In this document: positions 41,480 through 52,624 of the stretch, one piece after another
Position numbering within the stretch: the first letter of the stretch is position 1
Layout: each line of letters begins with the position of its first letter
DNA from: Mauremys mutica
Taxonomy: Eukaryota; Chordata; Testudines; Geoemydidae
Reading direction: 5' to 3'
NCBI RefSeq assembly: GCF_020497125.1
Contig: NC_059094.1
Coordinates: 3,885,733 to 3,949,732 of the forward strand
Length of the DNA: 64,000 nucleotides
The notes under the pieces: generated by a model
What the model was told of the DNA's origin: nothing
Database searches by the model: none
Seen by the model: only the letters and a program-made list of their open reading frames with translations
Program-made: the position numbers and the translations under genes

Positions 41480-42120
41480 TGAAAAGAGGTGAAATGTTGG
41501 TGAGAAAAAACAGAGTGTTTCCCTCTGGGGCAAATGCAGGGACACAGGGATCACAGCAATGCGATGCTTTCTCCAGACTGTTCAGTATTTTGTATCCCTC
41601 TAGCCTGTCCCTCTCATTTGTCTCCTCTCTGAACCAAACAGTCCCAGTTTTTTCCAGCTCTCTCTTTACAGAAGTCTCTGCAGGTGTCTCAAGTTTATCT
41701 GACTCCCTTCTCTTGGCCTCCTCTATTTCTGCTTTGTCCATTTGGAGGCGGGGGACCAGAACTGCACACAGCTCTCCAGATGCAGAAGTCCCACTAATGT
41801 CTATAAAGGTCTTAGACTAGTCTCTTTATTTGTCGCCATGTCATTCCATGCGCATCCTGACATCTTGTGTGCTTTCTTGTGCATTGCTGCACACTGAGCA
41901 GAGATCTCCACTGAGCCATTTACAATGATGCTCTCCATGCGTACAGCTAATCTACAGCCCAGCAATGTGTATGAGCAGCCCACATTTCCCAGGACCAATG
42001 CCTTGCATTTGCCAGCAATGAATTTAGTCTGCCACTGCGTTGCTCAGTTTCCCGATGTATTAGGTCCCTTTCAAGTTCATCACATATTTCTTTAGGCTTG
42101 ATGACCCCCGTGCCCTACAT
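41480..42120 (-). repeat. Diverged CR1/L3-like LINE fragment
   Basis: The plus strand contains GGACCAGAACTGCACACAGC followed by TCTCCAGATG, GCACACTGAGCAGAGATCTC, and CCTTGCATTTGCCAGCAATG. These correspond in order to the minus-strand RT C-terminal region of CR1-like LINEs (ACTGGACACAGTACTCCAG...; GCACTTTGCATTTG...). Too many indels to translate. Confidence 0.5.
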
Positions 42121-42240
42121 GACTTTGTGCTGGCCATTGTCAGAGCCAGGCCCACTGCAGGGTACGGTTTGGAGTTTGCCTTCAAGTCCAAACGAGTGTT
42201 AAGGTTCGAGCTCGATAGGGCCCAAGATCCTAGTCCCAGA

Positions 42241-42525
42241 CATAGGCGCAGACTTCCCCTTTACCTGGGGGCTGCTGGACCCCCACCCCACCCCAGGCTC
42301 CGGCCCCACTCCACCCCTTCTCCCAAAGCTCCCACCCCACCTTTTCCCTCCTCCACTCCACCCCTTCCCACAAGGCCTCGCTCCTCCCCCTCCCTCCTAG
42401 GACCTCCTGCACGCCATGGGACAGCTGATTGCGGTGGGCAGGAGGTGCTGGGGGGGAGGGGGAGGATCACGCTGGGGGGGGGGGGAGGAAGAGGAAGGAG
42501 CTTGGATGCCAGTAGGTGCTAAGTG
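42241..42525. repeat. C-rich/G-rich interspersed element, copy 1
   Basis: It begins CATAGGCGCAGACTTCCCCT, runs through a strongly C-rich half (CCACCCCACCCCAGGCTCCG) and then, after CAGCTGATTGCGGTGGGC, a G-rich half. The same order occurs in copy 2 at 42888. The strand asymmetry allows fold-back and G-quadruplex formation. Probable non-autonomous DNA element; right end not fixed. Confidence 0.6.
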
Positions 42526-42548
42526 TAATTAATCCACCTCCCCGAGGG

Positions 42549-42640
42549 GTGGGCACTGTCTACACTGGGGGCTAGGTCGCTATTGCTCAGGAGTGTGGAT
42601 TTCTGACATAGGTTGCTAGCATCGACCAAGCCAAGGTTGG
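42549..42640. repeat. MITE end fragment (GTCTACACT class)
   Basis: GCACTGTCTACACTGGGGGC followed by TCGCTATTGCTCAGGAGTGT matches the interior and end of the MITE split at 30140 (ATTGCTCAGGGGTGTGG). Only a fragment remains. Confidence 0.5.
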
Positions 42641-42887
42641 AAGAGTTTCATTTTGATGGTTGTAGCAAACCAGAATAGAGGAGATTGTGGGTAATGCCCA
42701 TGAATGAGGGGGAGAATCATGGTGAATGAACATTAATGAGCAAGACAAATACCCAGGTATGTGCCCCACAAAAGTACTGATCCAACTCCCTCTGAAGTCC
42801 GTGGGGGCTGCTGGTGGGGATGGACTGGGTCCAGATTTGGCTAGTGCAATGTAGTTACAATTATTGGAGACAGCCGATCATGCTGTG

Positions 42888-43260
42888 CATAGGCGCCAGC
42901 TTCCTCCAGGCCCGGGGGTGCTCAACCCCCCCCCATGCTATGCCCCAGGCCCCACCTCCACCTGACCTCGTCCCCCAAACCCCCATCCCGACCCGCCTCT
43001 TCCCGTGCCTGCTCCATCCCAGGCCCTGCCCCCGCATCACTTCCCCAAGATCTAAGCCCAGTTCCGCTCCCTCCCCCCCAGCATGCCCCCTCCCCACTCC
43101 TCCCCCACTCCCTCCCAGAGCCTCCTGCACACTGAGGAACAGCTGATCACAGTGGGCGGGAGGCGCTGAGAGGGAGGGGGAGGAGTTGATCAGCAGGGCA
43201 GTGGGGGGGAGGCAGGTGCTGGGGAGGGAGGGGGGACTTGGCTGCCAATAATTTTTTCCC
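42888..43260. repeat. C-rich/G-rich interspersed element, copy 2
   Basis: It begins CATAGGCGCCAGCTTCCTCC, has the same C-rich to G-rich switch around AACAGCTGATCACAGTGGGC, and ends with AATTTTTTCCCTGGGTTCTC. Lies 360 bases from copy 1 in the same orientation. ORFs inside (110 codons) reflect base composition. Confidence 0.65.
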
Positions 43261-43329
43261 TGGGTTCTCCAGGCCTGGGAAGTCCCAAGGCAGCAGGAGC
43301 AAGGGGACGAACCTGCTGGGAGGGCGATA

Positions 43330-43524
43330 GGGCAATGGGAGCTGGACAGCTGCTGGCAGGAGGTGTGTGGGTAACATTAGTAACAAAAAGGGTTTCTCCA
43401 GGTATGTTAGCAACAAGAAGGAGGTCAGGGAAAGTGTGGGCCCCTTGCTGAATGAGGGAGGTAACCTAGTGACAGAGGATGTGGAAAAAGCTAATGTACT
43501 CAATGATTTTTTTGGCTCTGTCTT
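43330..43524 (+). mobile_element. Older CR1, left part (interrupted)
   Basis: The plus strand encodes [24 protein letters not shown] and [19 protein letters not shown] words of CR1 ORF2 (linker between endonuclease and RT), then breaks at 43524. The same protein resumes at 46605 (NKVSSQTTAL). The left limit is uncertain because the sequence grades into G-rich repeat. Confidence 0.75.
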
Positions 43525-43617
43525 CATAGAATCATAGAATCATAGAATCTCAGGGTTGGAAGGGACCTCAGGAGGTCATCTAGTCCAACCCCCTGCTCAA
43601 AGCAGGACCAACCCCAA

Positions 43618-46482
43618 CTAAATCATCCCAGCCAGGGCTTTGTCAAGCCTGACCTTAAAAACCTCTAAGGAAGGAGATTCCACTACCTCCCTAGGTAACC
43701 CATTCCAGTTCTTCACCACCCTACTAGTGAAAAAGTTTTTCCTAATATCCAGCCTAAACCTCCCCCTCTGCAACTTGAGACCATTACTCCTTGTTCTGTC
43801 ATCTTCTACCACTGAGAACAGTCTAGATCCACCCTCTTTGGAACCCCCTTTCAGGTAGTTGAAAGCAGCTATCAAATCCCCCCTCATTCTTCTCTTCTGC
43901 AGACTAAACAATCCCAGTTCCCTCAGCCTCTCCTCATAAGTCATGTGCTCCAGCCCCCTAATCATTTTTGTTGCCCTCCGCTGGACTCTCTCCAATTTAT
44001 CCACATCCTTCTTGTAGTGTGGGGCCCAAAACTGGACACAGTACTCCAAATGAGGCCTCACCAGTGCTGAGTAGAGGGGAATGATCACATCCCTTGATCT
44101 GCTGGAAATGCCCCTACTTATACAACCCAAAATGCCATTAGCCTTCTTGGCAACAAGGGCACACTGTTGACTCATATTCAGCTTTTCGTCCACCGTAACC
44201 CCTAGGTCCTTTTCTGCAGAACTGCTGCCCAGCCATTCGGTCCCTAGTCTGTAGCAGTGCATGGGATTCTTCCGTCCTAAGTGCAGGACTCTGCACTTGT
44301 CCTTGTTGAACCTCATCATATTTCTTTTGGCCCAATCCTCTAATTTGTCTAGGTCCCTCTGTATCCTAGCCTTACCCTCCAGCGTATCAACCACTCCTCC
44401 CAGTTTAGTGTCATCTGCAAACTTGCTAAGTGTGCAGTCCACACCATCCTCCAGATCGTTAATGAAGATATTGAATAAAACCGGCCCCAGCATCGACCCT
44501 TGGGGCACTCCACTTGATACCGGCTGCCAACTAGACATGGAACCATTGATCACTACCCGTTGAGCCCGACCATCTAGCCAGCTTTCTATCCACCTTACCG
44601 TCCATTCATCCAGCCCATACTTCTTTAACTTGCTGGCAAGAATACTGTGGGAGACTGTATCAAAAGCTTTGCTAAAGTCCAGAAATAGTACATCCACTGC
44701 TTTCTCCTCATCCACAGAGCCGGTTATCTCGTCATAGAAGGCAATTAGGTTAGTCAGGCATGACTTGCCCTTGGTGAATCCATGCTGACTGTTCCTGATC
44801 ACTTTCCCCTCCTTTAAGTGGTTCAGGATTGATTCCTTGAGGACCTGTTCCATGATTTTTCCAGGGACTGAGGTGAGACTGACTGGCCTATAGTTCCCTG
44901 GATCTTCCTTCTTCCCTTTTTTAAAGATGGGCACTACATTAGCTTTTTTCCAGTCATCCGGGACCTCCCCCGATCGCCATGATTTTTCAAAGATAATGGC
45001 CAATGGCTCTGCAATCTCATTGGCCAACTCCTTTAGCACCCTCGGATGCAGCGCATCCGGCCCCATGGACTTGTGCCCCATGGACTTGTGCTCGTCCAGC
45101 TTTCCTAAATAGTCCCGAACTACTTCTTTCTCCACAGAGAGCTGGTCACCTCCTCCCCATACCGTGCTGCAGAGTGCAGCTGTCTGGGAGCTGACCTTGT
45201 CTGTGAAGACAGAGGCAAAAAAAGCATTGAGTACACTAGCTTTCTCCACATCCTCTGTCACTAGGTTCCCTCCCTCATTCAGCAAGGGGCCCACACTTTC
45301 CTTGACTTTCTTCCTGTTGCTAACATACCTAAAGAAACCCTTCTTGTTACTCCTAACATCTCCGGCTAGCTGCAACTCCAAGTGTGATTTGGCCTTCCTG
45401 ATTTCACACCTGCATGCCTGAACAATACTTTTATACTCCTCCCTGGTTATTTGTCCAATCTTCCACTTCTTGTAAGCTGTTCTTTTGTGTTTAAGACGAG
45501 CAAGGATTTCACTGTTAAGCCAAGCTGGTCGCCTGCCATATTTACTTTTCTTCCTACACATCGGGATGGTTTGTTCCTGCAACCTCAATAAGGTTTCTTT
45601 GAAATAAAGCCAGCTTTCCTCGACTCCTTTCCCCGTCATGTTATTCTCCCAGGGGACCTTGCCCATCAGTTCCCTGAGGGAGTCGAAGTCTGCTTTTCTG
45701 AAGTCCAGGGTCTCTGTTCCACTGCTTTCCCTTTTTCCTTGTGTCAGGATCCTGAACTCGACCATCTCATGGTCACTGCCTCCCAGGTTCCCATCCACTA
45801 TTGCTTCCTCTACTATTTCTTCCCTGTTTGTGAGCAGCAGGTCAAGAAGAGCTTTTCCCCTAGTTGGTTCCTCCAGCACTTGCACCAGGAAATTGTCCCC
45901 TACACTTTCCAGAAACTTCCTGGATTGCCTGTGCACTGCTGTATTGCTCTCCCAGCAGATATCGGGGTGATTAAAGTCACCCATGAGAACCTGGGCCTGT
46001 GATCTAGCAACTTCTGTTAGTTGCTGGAAGAAAGCCTCGTCCACCTCATCCCCCTGGTCCGGTGGTCTGTAGCAGACTCCCACCACGACATTACCCTTGT
46101 TGTTCATACTTCTAAATTTAATCCAGAGACTCTCAGGTTTTTCTGCAGTTTCATACTGGAGCTCTGAGCAGTCATACTGCTCTCTTACATACAACGCAAC
46201 TCCCCCACCTTTTCTGCCCTGCCTGTCCTTCCTGAACAGTTTATATCCATCCATGACAGTACTCCAATCATGTGAGTTATCCCACCAAGTCTCTGTTATT
46301 CCAATTACATCATAATTCCCTGACTGTGCCAGGACTTCTAGTTCTCCCTGCTTGTTCCCCAGGCTTCTTGCCTTTGTGTATAGGCACTTAAGATAACCCG
46401 CTGATTGTCCCGCTTTCTTGGTCTGAGACAGGAGTCCTCCCCTCCTGCACTCTCCTGCTTGTGCTTCCTCCCGGAATCCCAC
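43618..46482 (-). CDS. CR1 ORF2 protein, endonuclease + reverse transcriptase, open
   Basis: The frame is open for 954 codons and ends at the expected family C-terminus ([15 protein letters not shown]). An APE-type endonuclease fills about 30-245: ITETWWD (Glu64), [28 protein letters not shown] (167-174) and [10 protein letters not shown] (SDH 236-238). RT motifs follow: [53 protein letters not shown] (Asp602), [11 protein letters not shown] (657-667) and FADDTKLGG (Asp690-691). Residues 466-474 (KSMGHKSMG) carry a 5-residue duplication absent from the neighbouring older copy. I take the ATG at 46482 as start because endonuclease homology begins about 30 residues later. All catalytic residues I can check are present. 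With ORF1 and the 5' UTR missing, autonomy is doubtful, although the protein may be functional. Confidence 0.9.
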   Translation of the reverse strand: MGFREEAQAGECRRGGLLSQTKKAGQSAGYLKCLYTKARSLGNKQGELEVLAQSGNYDVIGITETWWDNSHDWSTVMDGYKLFRKDRQGRKGGGVALYVREQYDCSELQYETAEKPESLWIKFRSMNNKGNVVVGVCYRPPDQGDEVDEAFFQQLTEVARSQAQVLMGDFNHPDICWESNTAVHRQSRKFLESVGDNFLVQVLEEPTRGKALLDLLLTNREEIVEEAIVDGNLGGSDHEMVEFRILTQGKRESSGTETLDFRKADFDSLRELMGKVPWENNMTGKGVEESWLYFKETLLRLQEQTIPMCRKKSKYGRRPAWLNSEILARLKHKRTAYKKWKIGQITREEYKSIVQACRCEIRKAKSHLELQLAGDVRSNKKGFFRYVSNRKKVKESVGPLLNEGGNLVTEDVEKASVLNAFFASVFTDKVSSQTAALCSTVWGGGDQLSVEKEVVRDYLGKLDEHKSMGHKSMGPDALHPRVLKELANEIAEPLAIIFEKSWRSGEVPDDWKKANVVPIFKKGKKEDPGNYRPVSLTSVPGKIMEQVLKESILNHLKEGKVIRNSQHGFTKGKSCLTNLIAFYDEITGSVDEEKAVDVLFLDFSKAFDTVSHSILASKLKKYGLDEWTVRWIESWLDGRAQRVVINGSMSSWQPVSSGVPQGSMLGPVLFNIFINDLEDGVDCTLSKFADDTKLGGVVDTLEGKARIQRDLDKLEDWAKRNMMRFNKDKCRVLHLGRKNPMHCYRLGTEWLGSSSAEKDLGVTVDEKLNMSQQCALVAKKANGILGCISRGISSRSRDVIIPLYSALVRPHLEYCVQFWAPHYKKDVDKLERVQRRATKMIRGLEHMTYEERLRELGLFSLQKRRMRGDLIAAFNYLKGGSKEGGSRLFSVVEDDRTRSNGLKLQRGRFRLDIRKNFFTSRVVKNWNGLPREVVESPSLEVFKVRLDKALAGMI
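45061..45090. repeat. 15-bp perfect tandem duplication inside CR1 ORF2
   Basis: CCCCATGGACTTGTG occurs twice in direct succession. It is in frame and inserts five residues (HKSMG on the coding strand) just before the [12 protein letters not shown] motif. Confidence 0.9.
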
Positions 46483-46589
46483 TTCCCCACTTACCTCGGG
46501 GCTTTGGTCTCCTTCCCCCGGTGAACCTAGTTTAAAGTCCTAGGTTAGCCAGCCTGCTTGCAAAGATGCTCTTCCCTCTCTTCGTGGGA

Positions 46590-46621
46590 AGCTGACCTTG
46601 TCTTTATGAACAAGGTCAGCT
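46590..46621. repeat. Inverted repeat at the CR1 5' junction
   Basis: AGCTGACCTT (46590-46599) and AAGGTCAGCT (46612-46621) are perfect inverted arms around 12 bases. The right arm is host CR1 sequence (the KVSSQ codons); the left arm looks like an inverted copy of it (GGGAAGCTGACCTTGTCT). Confidence 0.75.
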
Positions 46622-48149
46622 CCCAGACTACTGCACTGGGCAGGACAGCATGGGGAGAAGGTGACCAGCCCTCTGTGGAGAAAGAAGTGGTTCGGGACTA
46701 TTTAGAAAAACTGGACGAGCACAAGTCCATGGGGCCGGATGCACTGCATCCAAGGGTGCTAAAGGGGTTGGCGGATGTGATTGCAGAGCCATTGGCCATT
46801 ATCTTTGAAAATTCCTGGTGATTGGGGGAGGTCCCGGATGACTGGAAAAAGGCTAATGTAGTGCCCGTCTTTAAAAAAGGGAAGGAGGAGGATCCGGGGA
46901 ACTACAGGTCAGTCAGCCTCACCTCAGTCCCTGGAAAAATCATGGAGCAGGTCCTCAAGGAATCAATTCTGAAGCACTTAGAGGAGAGGAAAGTGATCAG
47001 GAAAAGTCAGCATGGATTCACCAAGGGCAAGTCATGCCTGACTAACCTAATTGGCTTCTATGAGGAGATAACTGGGTCTGTGGATGAGGGGAAAGCAGTG
47101 GATGTGTTATTTCTTGACTTTAGCAAAGCTTTTGATACGGTCTCCCACAGTATTCTTGCCAGCAAGTTAAAGAAGTATGGGCTGGATGAATGGACTCTAA
47201 GGTGGATAGAAAGCTGGCTAGATTGTTGGGCTCAACAGGTAGTGATCAACGGCTCCATGTCTAGTTGGCAGCTGGTATCAAGCGGAGTGCCCCAAGGGTT
47301 GGTCCTGGAGCTGGTTTTGTTCAATATCTTCATTAATGATCTGGAGGATGGCGTGGACTGCACCGTCAGCAAGTTTGCAGATGACACTAAACTAGGAGGA
47401 GTGGTAGATACACTGGAGGATAGGGATAGGATACAGAGGGACCTAGACAAATTAGAAGGTTGGGCCAAAAGAAATCTGATGAGGTTCAACAAGGACAAGT
47501 GCAGAGTCCTGCACTTAGGACGGAAGAATCCCATTCACTGTTACAGATTAGGGACTGAGTGGCTAGGCAGCAGTGCTGCAGAAAAGGACCTTACAGTGGA
47601 TGAGAAGCTGGATATAAGTCAACAGTGTGCCCTTGTTGCCAAGAAGGCATTTGGAGCATTGCCAGGAGATTGAGGGATGTGATCATTCCCCTCTATTCGG
47701 CATTGGTGAGGCCTCATCTGGAGTACTGTGTCCAGTTTTGGGCCCCACACTACAAGAAGGATGTGGAAAAATTGGAAAGAGTCCAGAGTAGGGCAACAAA
47801 AATGATTAGGGGGCTGGAGTATATAATTTATGAGGCGAGGCTGAGGGAACTGGGATTATTTAGTCTGCAGAAGAGAAGAATGAGGGGGGATTTGATAGTT
47901 GCTTTCAACTACCTGAAAGGGGGTTCCAAAAATGATGGTTCTAGACTGTTCTCAGTGGTAGCAGATGACAGAACAAGGAATAATGGTCTCAAGTTGCAGT
48001 GGGGGAGGTTTAGATTGGATATTAGGAAAAACTGTTTCACTAGGAGGGTGGCGAAGCACTGGAATGGGTTACCTAGGGAGGTGGTGGAATCTCCTTCCTT
48101 AGAGGTTTTTAAAGTCAGGCTTGACGAAGCCCTGGTTGGGATGATTTAG
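46605..48149 (+). pseudogene. CR1 ORF2 RT portion, disrupted
   Basis: The RT region is recognisable: [53 protein letters not shown] (a degraded [12 protein letters not shown]) and FADDTKLGG. Damage includes a stop at 46819-46821 after ENSW, and a deletion with frameshift near 47645-47665, where [13 protein letters not shown] should be but [10 protein letters not shown] is read. The frame then restarts (about 47690) and runs to 48149. The N-terminal part lies across the insertion at 43330-43524. The RT loop substitutions and breaks make it non-functional. Confidence 0.88.
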
Positions 48150-48237
48150 TTGGGGTTGGTCCTGCTTTGAGCAGGGGGTTGGACTAGATGACCTCCTGAG
48201 GTCCCTTCCAACCCTGATATTCTATGATTATATGATT
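46605..48237 (+). mobile_element. Older CR1, right part
   Basis: Continues the interrupted plus-strand CR1 from the NKVSSQ codons through the RT domain, C-terminus, stop (48149) and 3' UTR (GAGCAGGGGGTTGGACTAGA) to degenerate ATTCTATG-type octamers at about 48205-48237. It belongs to the same broad lineage as the inserted copy but is damaged. Confidence 0.9.
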
Positions 48238-49470
48238 CTATATGGGATGTCTGCATGGCCAGGGAAGGACAACATGGAGGGCCCATACCACAGGCCAAGG
48301 CCCTGTGCTGTCCCCAATTATCTCAGGTGGAGGAATGAACTAAAAGGGGCCCCCCAGGTACTAGGCTTGAGAAACACAAACCTTCCCTTGAAGTGCCCCT
48401 ACGGGCCAGACTGTTCTCTGCTGCTGCCACTCAATGGTACCAGCTCAGAGTGTTTACGACCTTCCCTGCCAGTCCTACTAAATCATCCTTTGGTGGAGCT
48501 TGTGTCAGTGGCTTATTGGGACTACAGGGCCACGGCCTGTAGGGTCTAGCCACTGTCAGGCCCTCGATGCCTGCCTGTGAGTTGTGGTGCACTGGGCAAG
48601 CTATCACATGTGGCACTGGGACCACGGTATCACAGCAACCCATCAGGTGGGGCCAATTGCACAGCCGGGTTAACCCAGTTCTGTGATACCTTTATTGGGA
48701 TGGTCTACGCAGGTTCTGTCCCAGCAGCTGTCAGGAGCCACCAGGGAGATCCTGTAATTACCGTTCATTGGAAGGGAATGTGCTATCTGATGTGTTGCGG
48801 TGCCTTCCAGATCTGTATGGTCTCATTTATGTACGCACCCTTCGACTGCCCTGCCTTGTGTTGGGGATTGGGCTGGAGTGGAGCAGCGGAACCAGCAGTA
48901 AGTCACCGTAGCTTACACTGTGACCCGAGGAGAGGGGCATCCACTGCCAGGGGCAGGGATCTCGTTTCTGCACTGACCTGGGTGGGTTCTGCAAGGAGCA
49001 GTGGAGGAGCACAATGGTCTATTCTTGCCATAGGGGGTTGTGGCCACCTGGTAGCTCTACAGGGCAGACGTAAGTGCAGAGGATGGTCCAGAGGGAATCC
49101 TTGGAAGAAGGTTGGGGGTGGTAACATCTGGCAAACAGAGACTAGGGACACCATCCCTGGTGAAGGGGTTGAGCAGAGGCTAGGCATAGCTAGCTGGTGT
49201 TTGCTAACCCTGCCTGCCCTAAAGGGCACCGCTGCCTTAGTAAGGACATGGTCTGATGGTTTCCCCTCCTGGCCCCTTGATGCCCCTCCAATCATCTTGG
49301 GGGCATGGGAAGGAGGGAACTCAGTGACCAATGAGCTGTGAGGAGAGGAAGGGAGCCCCAGACTATGTACCCTACTTCAGGGGCTGCTGGAGGAGGAAGA
49401 AGTGCCGCACAGCCCTTGCAGCACTGCAAAGGTGCCAAGTGGCTCATTCATCTCAACTGGATGTTCCCAG
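48238..49470. other. Unassigned sequence with a 254-codon ORF
   Basis: The plus-strand frame 48577-49341 (254 codons) is long, but the peptide is a mosaic of Gly, Ala, Trp and Cys without a family pattern. A 142-codon frame overlaps it antisense. There is no splice or promoter evidence. I describe it as possibly chance and do not name a function. Confidence 0.35.
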
Positions 49471-49473
49471 GCC

Positions 49474-49570
49474 TTGTCTACACTCAAAACTTGTACCTCT
49501 TTGACCACAGCAGGGAAGTGAGCGGCAGAACTCCACGACTGTGGAGGCGCTGGCTGTAATGCTTTGCACT
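49474..49570. repeat. MITE end fragment
   Basis: AGGCCTTGTCTACACTCAAA followed by ACTTGTACCTCTTTGACCAC resembles the left ends of the GTCTACACT MITEs in this window. No matching right end was found nearby. Confidence 0.45.
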
Positions 49571-51714
49571 GGCCTAGCTGGTCCTTGAACCAGTATGAGT
49601 TGCCTTTATCCCAGGATAAATATGTCCTTGCTAGGGTAGTATCAGTATATCCGTGAACAATCAGACCCTGACCAACCCTGGTACAGTGTCTGTGTGAGGG
49701 ACAGGCCTAGGCCACTTCAGAGCCCAAGGGGGTGGAACTTAGCCCCCCTTGGGAACGAGACACAGGCTCCTAAGTTACATAAGTGCTGTTAAAATGTTGC
49801 CCTTACACACATTTCAAAATCCCCCCCCCGCCCATTTCTAAGTTACTGCCTGTAAGTGTCAGCACCCACTGACTTCTTGGCCATTCAGTCTGGGAAGCTG
49901 TCATGCTAGCTGCTGCTGGTGTGGACGAAGCATGAATTGCTGGGTGGTTTTGGCTCCTTCCCAGCCTGTATAAACCCATCACAATTGCCTCATTGTAAGA
50001 CGTGTTTTGCTGTAACTTGTAGCATGTGGAGTTGCTTTGGGGAAATGTACATGGAAGGTGGAGTGCACTTTTGCTTGGTTTTCAGCTTTGTTGTGAACTT
50101 TACAAAGTGACCTTATCCAACATTACTCCTAAGATCCCTCCATCTGACTGGTTCAACGTCCCGAGGAGCCAGGAGACCCCGGTGCAGGATAGCAACACAC
50201 ACAGCACAGAATTCCAGCTCTTTGTCTTTCATGCTAAGACAATGCTTCTTTGCAACCAGTGGGGTGCTCCGGGGGCCTTCCTGAAGCGAGGCAGAAATGG
50301 AGTGAGTCCTAATGAGAGGGAGTTGTGAGCTAAAGGGTGAATGGAGACCAGAGTTTAAGAATGTATAGGAAGCTATCAAAGAGATTCAGCAGCAAAGAGG
50401 TGAGCTCCTGCGTGAGTTAGTCTTGAAGGGGATCAAAGCAGAGTGTAGCTCCTTGGCCTGCTTTTCCCCTGCCCTACATCTTGTATGGTCATTTTACCAG
50501 GGCCAAGTGAGTTCACGTAAATGAAGACCGGTGCCCCTTGCACCCTGAGTGCCCAGTGGGTGGAAAATGCTACCATCCTGGGTGGGTAGTGTGATGTGCC
50601 CAGTGCCACTGGAGGTGAGGTGGTGGGGAGGGAGCGCTGAGTACAGGGGCTGGAGTGCAGGGGAGAATCCCTCCCTGCACGTCCAAAAAGTAAACTCGTT
50701 CTTTGAGTCTGATGTTCTTCACCATTGTGTGGCTGGTCCTGCCTCGCCACCAGCGCTTGCTCTACCTCTGCACTAGAGCCGGGCGGCTCAGCTTCCTGGG
50801 CGGAGTTTCCCTTCTAAACTCTTCAGCCTGGGTCAGCAGGTGGATTCACCTGCCCAGTCACCTCAGTCACATTCCCAAATCAAATTGTACCAGCTGTTTG
50901 CAGCAGCTGCAGGTGCCAACCTGGGATGCAGGACAAAGGGAGCCTGGGCCAAAGGTCCAAAAAGTACCACAGCATTAGCAGCAATAAGCGCAGGCGAGTC
51001 GCCTCACCCCATCCTCCTCCTCACAAAGACCACAACAACTGATGGCTGCGGCAGCACCAAGCCTGGGCTGAACACCGGGCAGGCCCAGCCCTGAGCAGGG
51101 CGTCTCAGCGGATGACTCTGTTTCACCATGAAGTGAAATGGGAAAGGTTTGTTCCTGTTCTGGGGCCGCTCACTGGACTGGGCCATGGGCTGTGGCTGCC
51201 ACTTGATCTGGACGTCGCTGCATTGTGTCAGCTTGGGTCCCTCGAGCTCTTCCTATTGGCACACAGAGGCTGTGCCTCTGACAGTCTCTGCAGGCCCTTT
51301 AGGGGCGGGGCAGGGCAGGGCTGGGCTGGGCTGGGGGGGAGGTGCCTTGGCTGGGAGTGAGCCAGCTACCTAGAGGCACAGGTTCAATGCCATTGAGACA
51401 AATGGAGGCACAGGCAATTTGCTGCAGGGGGCTCGATAATAAAACCACCAGGCCACTCTGTGGCGATAGGAATCCACAGCCCTTCCTGTTAGTATTGTGG
51501 CTGGCTGCAGGGTCCTGGGCCATGGCCTTCCCAGAGCCGTCTTCTGTGCTTCAAATGGCTGCCATGCTCCACCCTAGAAGCAACTGCATTGCACTGGTGC
51601 TCCGTGCCCGGGAGATCGTTTGTGAAGCACTTTGGCATCTTTCAAGATGAAGTGTAAGAACAACAGGCCGAGCTTTTCATCTGCAGAGTCAAAGCACTTC
51701 ACAAAGGCCATTGA
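49571..51714. other. Unassigned sequence
   Basis: A C-run (CCCCCCCCGCCC) lies near 49825. ORFs are 105 codons or fewer. A (GGGCA/GGCTG)n-like run lies at 51303-51340. No gene or named repeat. Confidence 0.35.
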
Positions 51715-51840
51715 GTAGCATTGTCCTTATTTTACAGGTGGGGAAACTGAGGCACAGAGGGAGGAAGTCACATGTGCCAGGTTTGCATAACAAGCCAATA
51801 GGAGTAGAGCCCCATCTCCTGTGTTCTATGCCCTGCACTC
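51715..51840 (-). repeat. MIR-like SINE relic
   Basis: The plus strand reads TTATTTTACAGGTGGGGAAA followed by CTGAGGCACAGAGGGAGGAA. This is the reverse complement of the MIR 3' half (CCTCAGTTTCCCCATCTGTAAAATG). Confidence 0.65.
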
Positions 51841-52624
51841 TGCTGCCTTGGAAGTGCCCTGGCTAGTGCAGGGTGCAGCCCCTCTGACCAGCGGGTGATG
51901 GGACTGACGTGCCTCCCTGCCCTGGCACGGAGCTAGCTGTGCACTGCAGGTGAGCAGAGGTGACTCAATAGCCCAGCAGAGGGAATACACTGGGCCCAAA
52001 CTGCAGCTTCTGCATTGCCATTCATCCCACAGGCGACAGCAACCCCCAGGGGGAGGGCTGCTGCTAGAGTAAAGCCCTGGGCTTAGAGCACCCTGTCTCA
52101 GATGGGCAGGGCTGGGCACCGCTGACACCAGCCAGGAGCCATAGTGCTGCTGGCACCGCACGGCCATGCATCAGCACAGGGCACACCCGGGAGAGCGCTG
52201 GTCACCAGTCAAACATATTGGGCGTGCTCTCCAGCTCTGTGTCCATACATAGCTGGCTGGCTGGTTCGATTCCCGATACGCAAATGAAGACACAGCCATC
52301 ACCCTCCTGGCATCAGGGGCACTGAGGGTACCCAGCACTTGGCCAGATCAGGCCCCAAGGGAGTCAGACGCCTGCTCCCTCATGCCACCCTGGGAGCTGG
52401 ATGTACCTTGGTGCCCATCTTCCAGGAAAGCTGCTGCTGCACTGCTTGAGCACTATTGTGCCAGGCGGCCAGGGGGGAGAGTTGGGCTCACCCCAGCCAC
52501 ATGCACAGTAGCTGGCTTGGCCTCATCTCTGGTGTCAACCGATTTCAGAACCAAGGGCTCCGAGGAGAACTCTTCTCACTCCATGTGGGCACTGCCCTGG
52601 GGATCTCCAGGGTCAGCATTTCAC
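51841..52624. other. Unassigned sequence
   Basis: No recognised gene or repeat. GC-rich at its 3' end near the minisatellite. Confidence 0.35.

Larger units (their letters stand above)
43525..46598 (-). mobile_element. CR1, ATTCTATG lineage, 3.07 kb, nested in older CR1
   Basis: On the plus strand it begins CATAGAATCATAGAATCATA (the 3' tail) and ends near 46598 in 5' sequence upstream of ORF2. It lies between TGTCTT hexamers (43519-43524 and 46599-46604), a likely 6-bp duplication. The host on both sides is an older plus-strand CR1. No ORF1 is present, so it is 5'-truncated just above ORF2. Confidence 0.9.

Noticed and set aside
43640..46315. Plus-strand ORFs of about 60-110 codons within the CR1 (for example 44261-44563, 45638-45970)
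   Set aside because: Antisense shadows of the 954-codon CR1 frame. The same antisense peptide recurs in other CR1 copies (53912-54214; 47534-47232 on the opposite strand).
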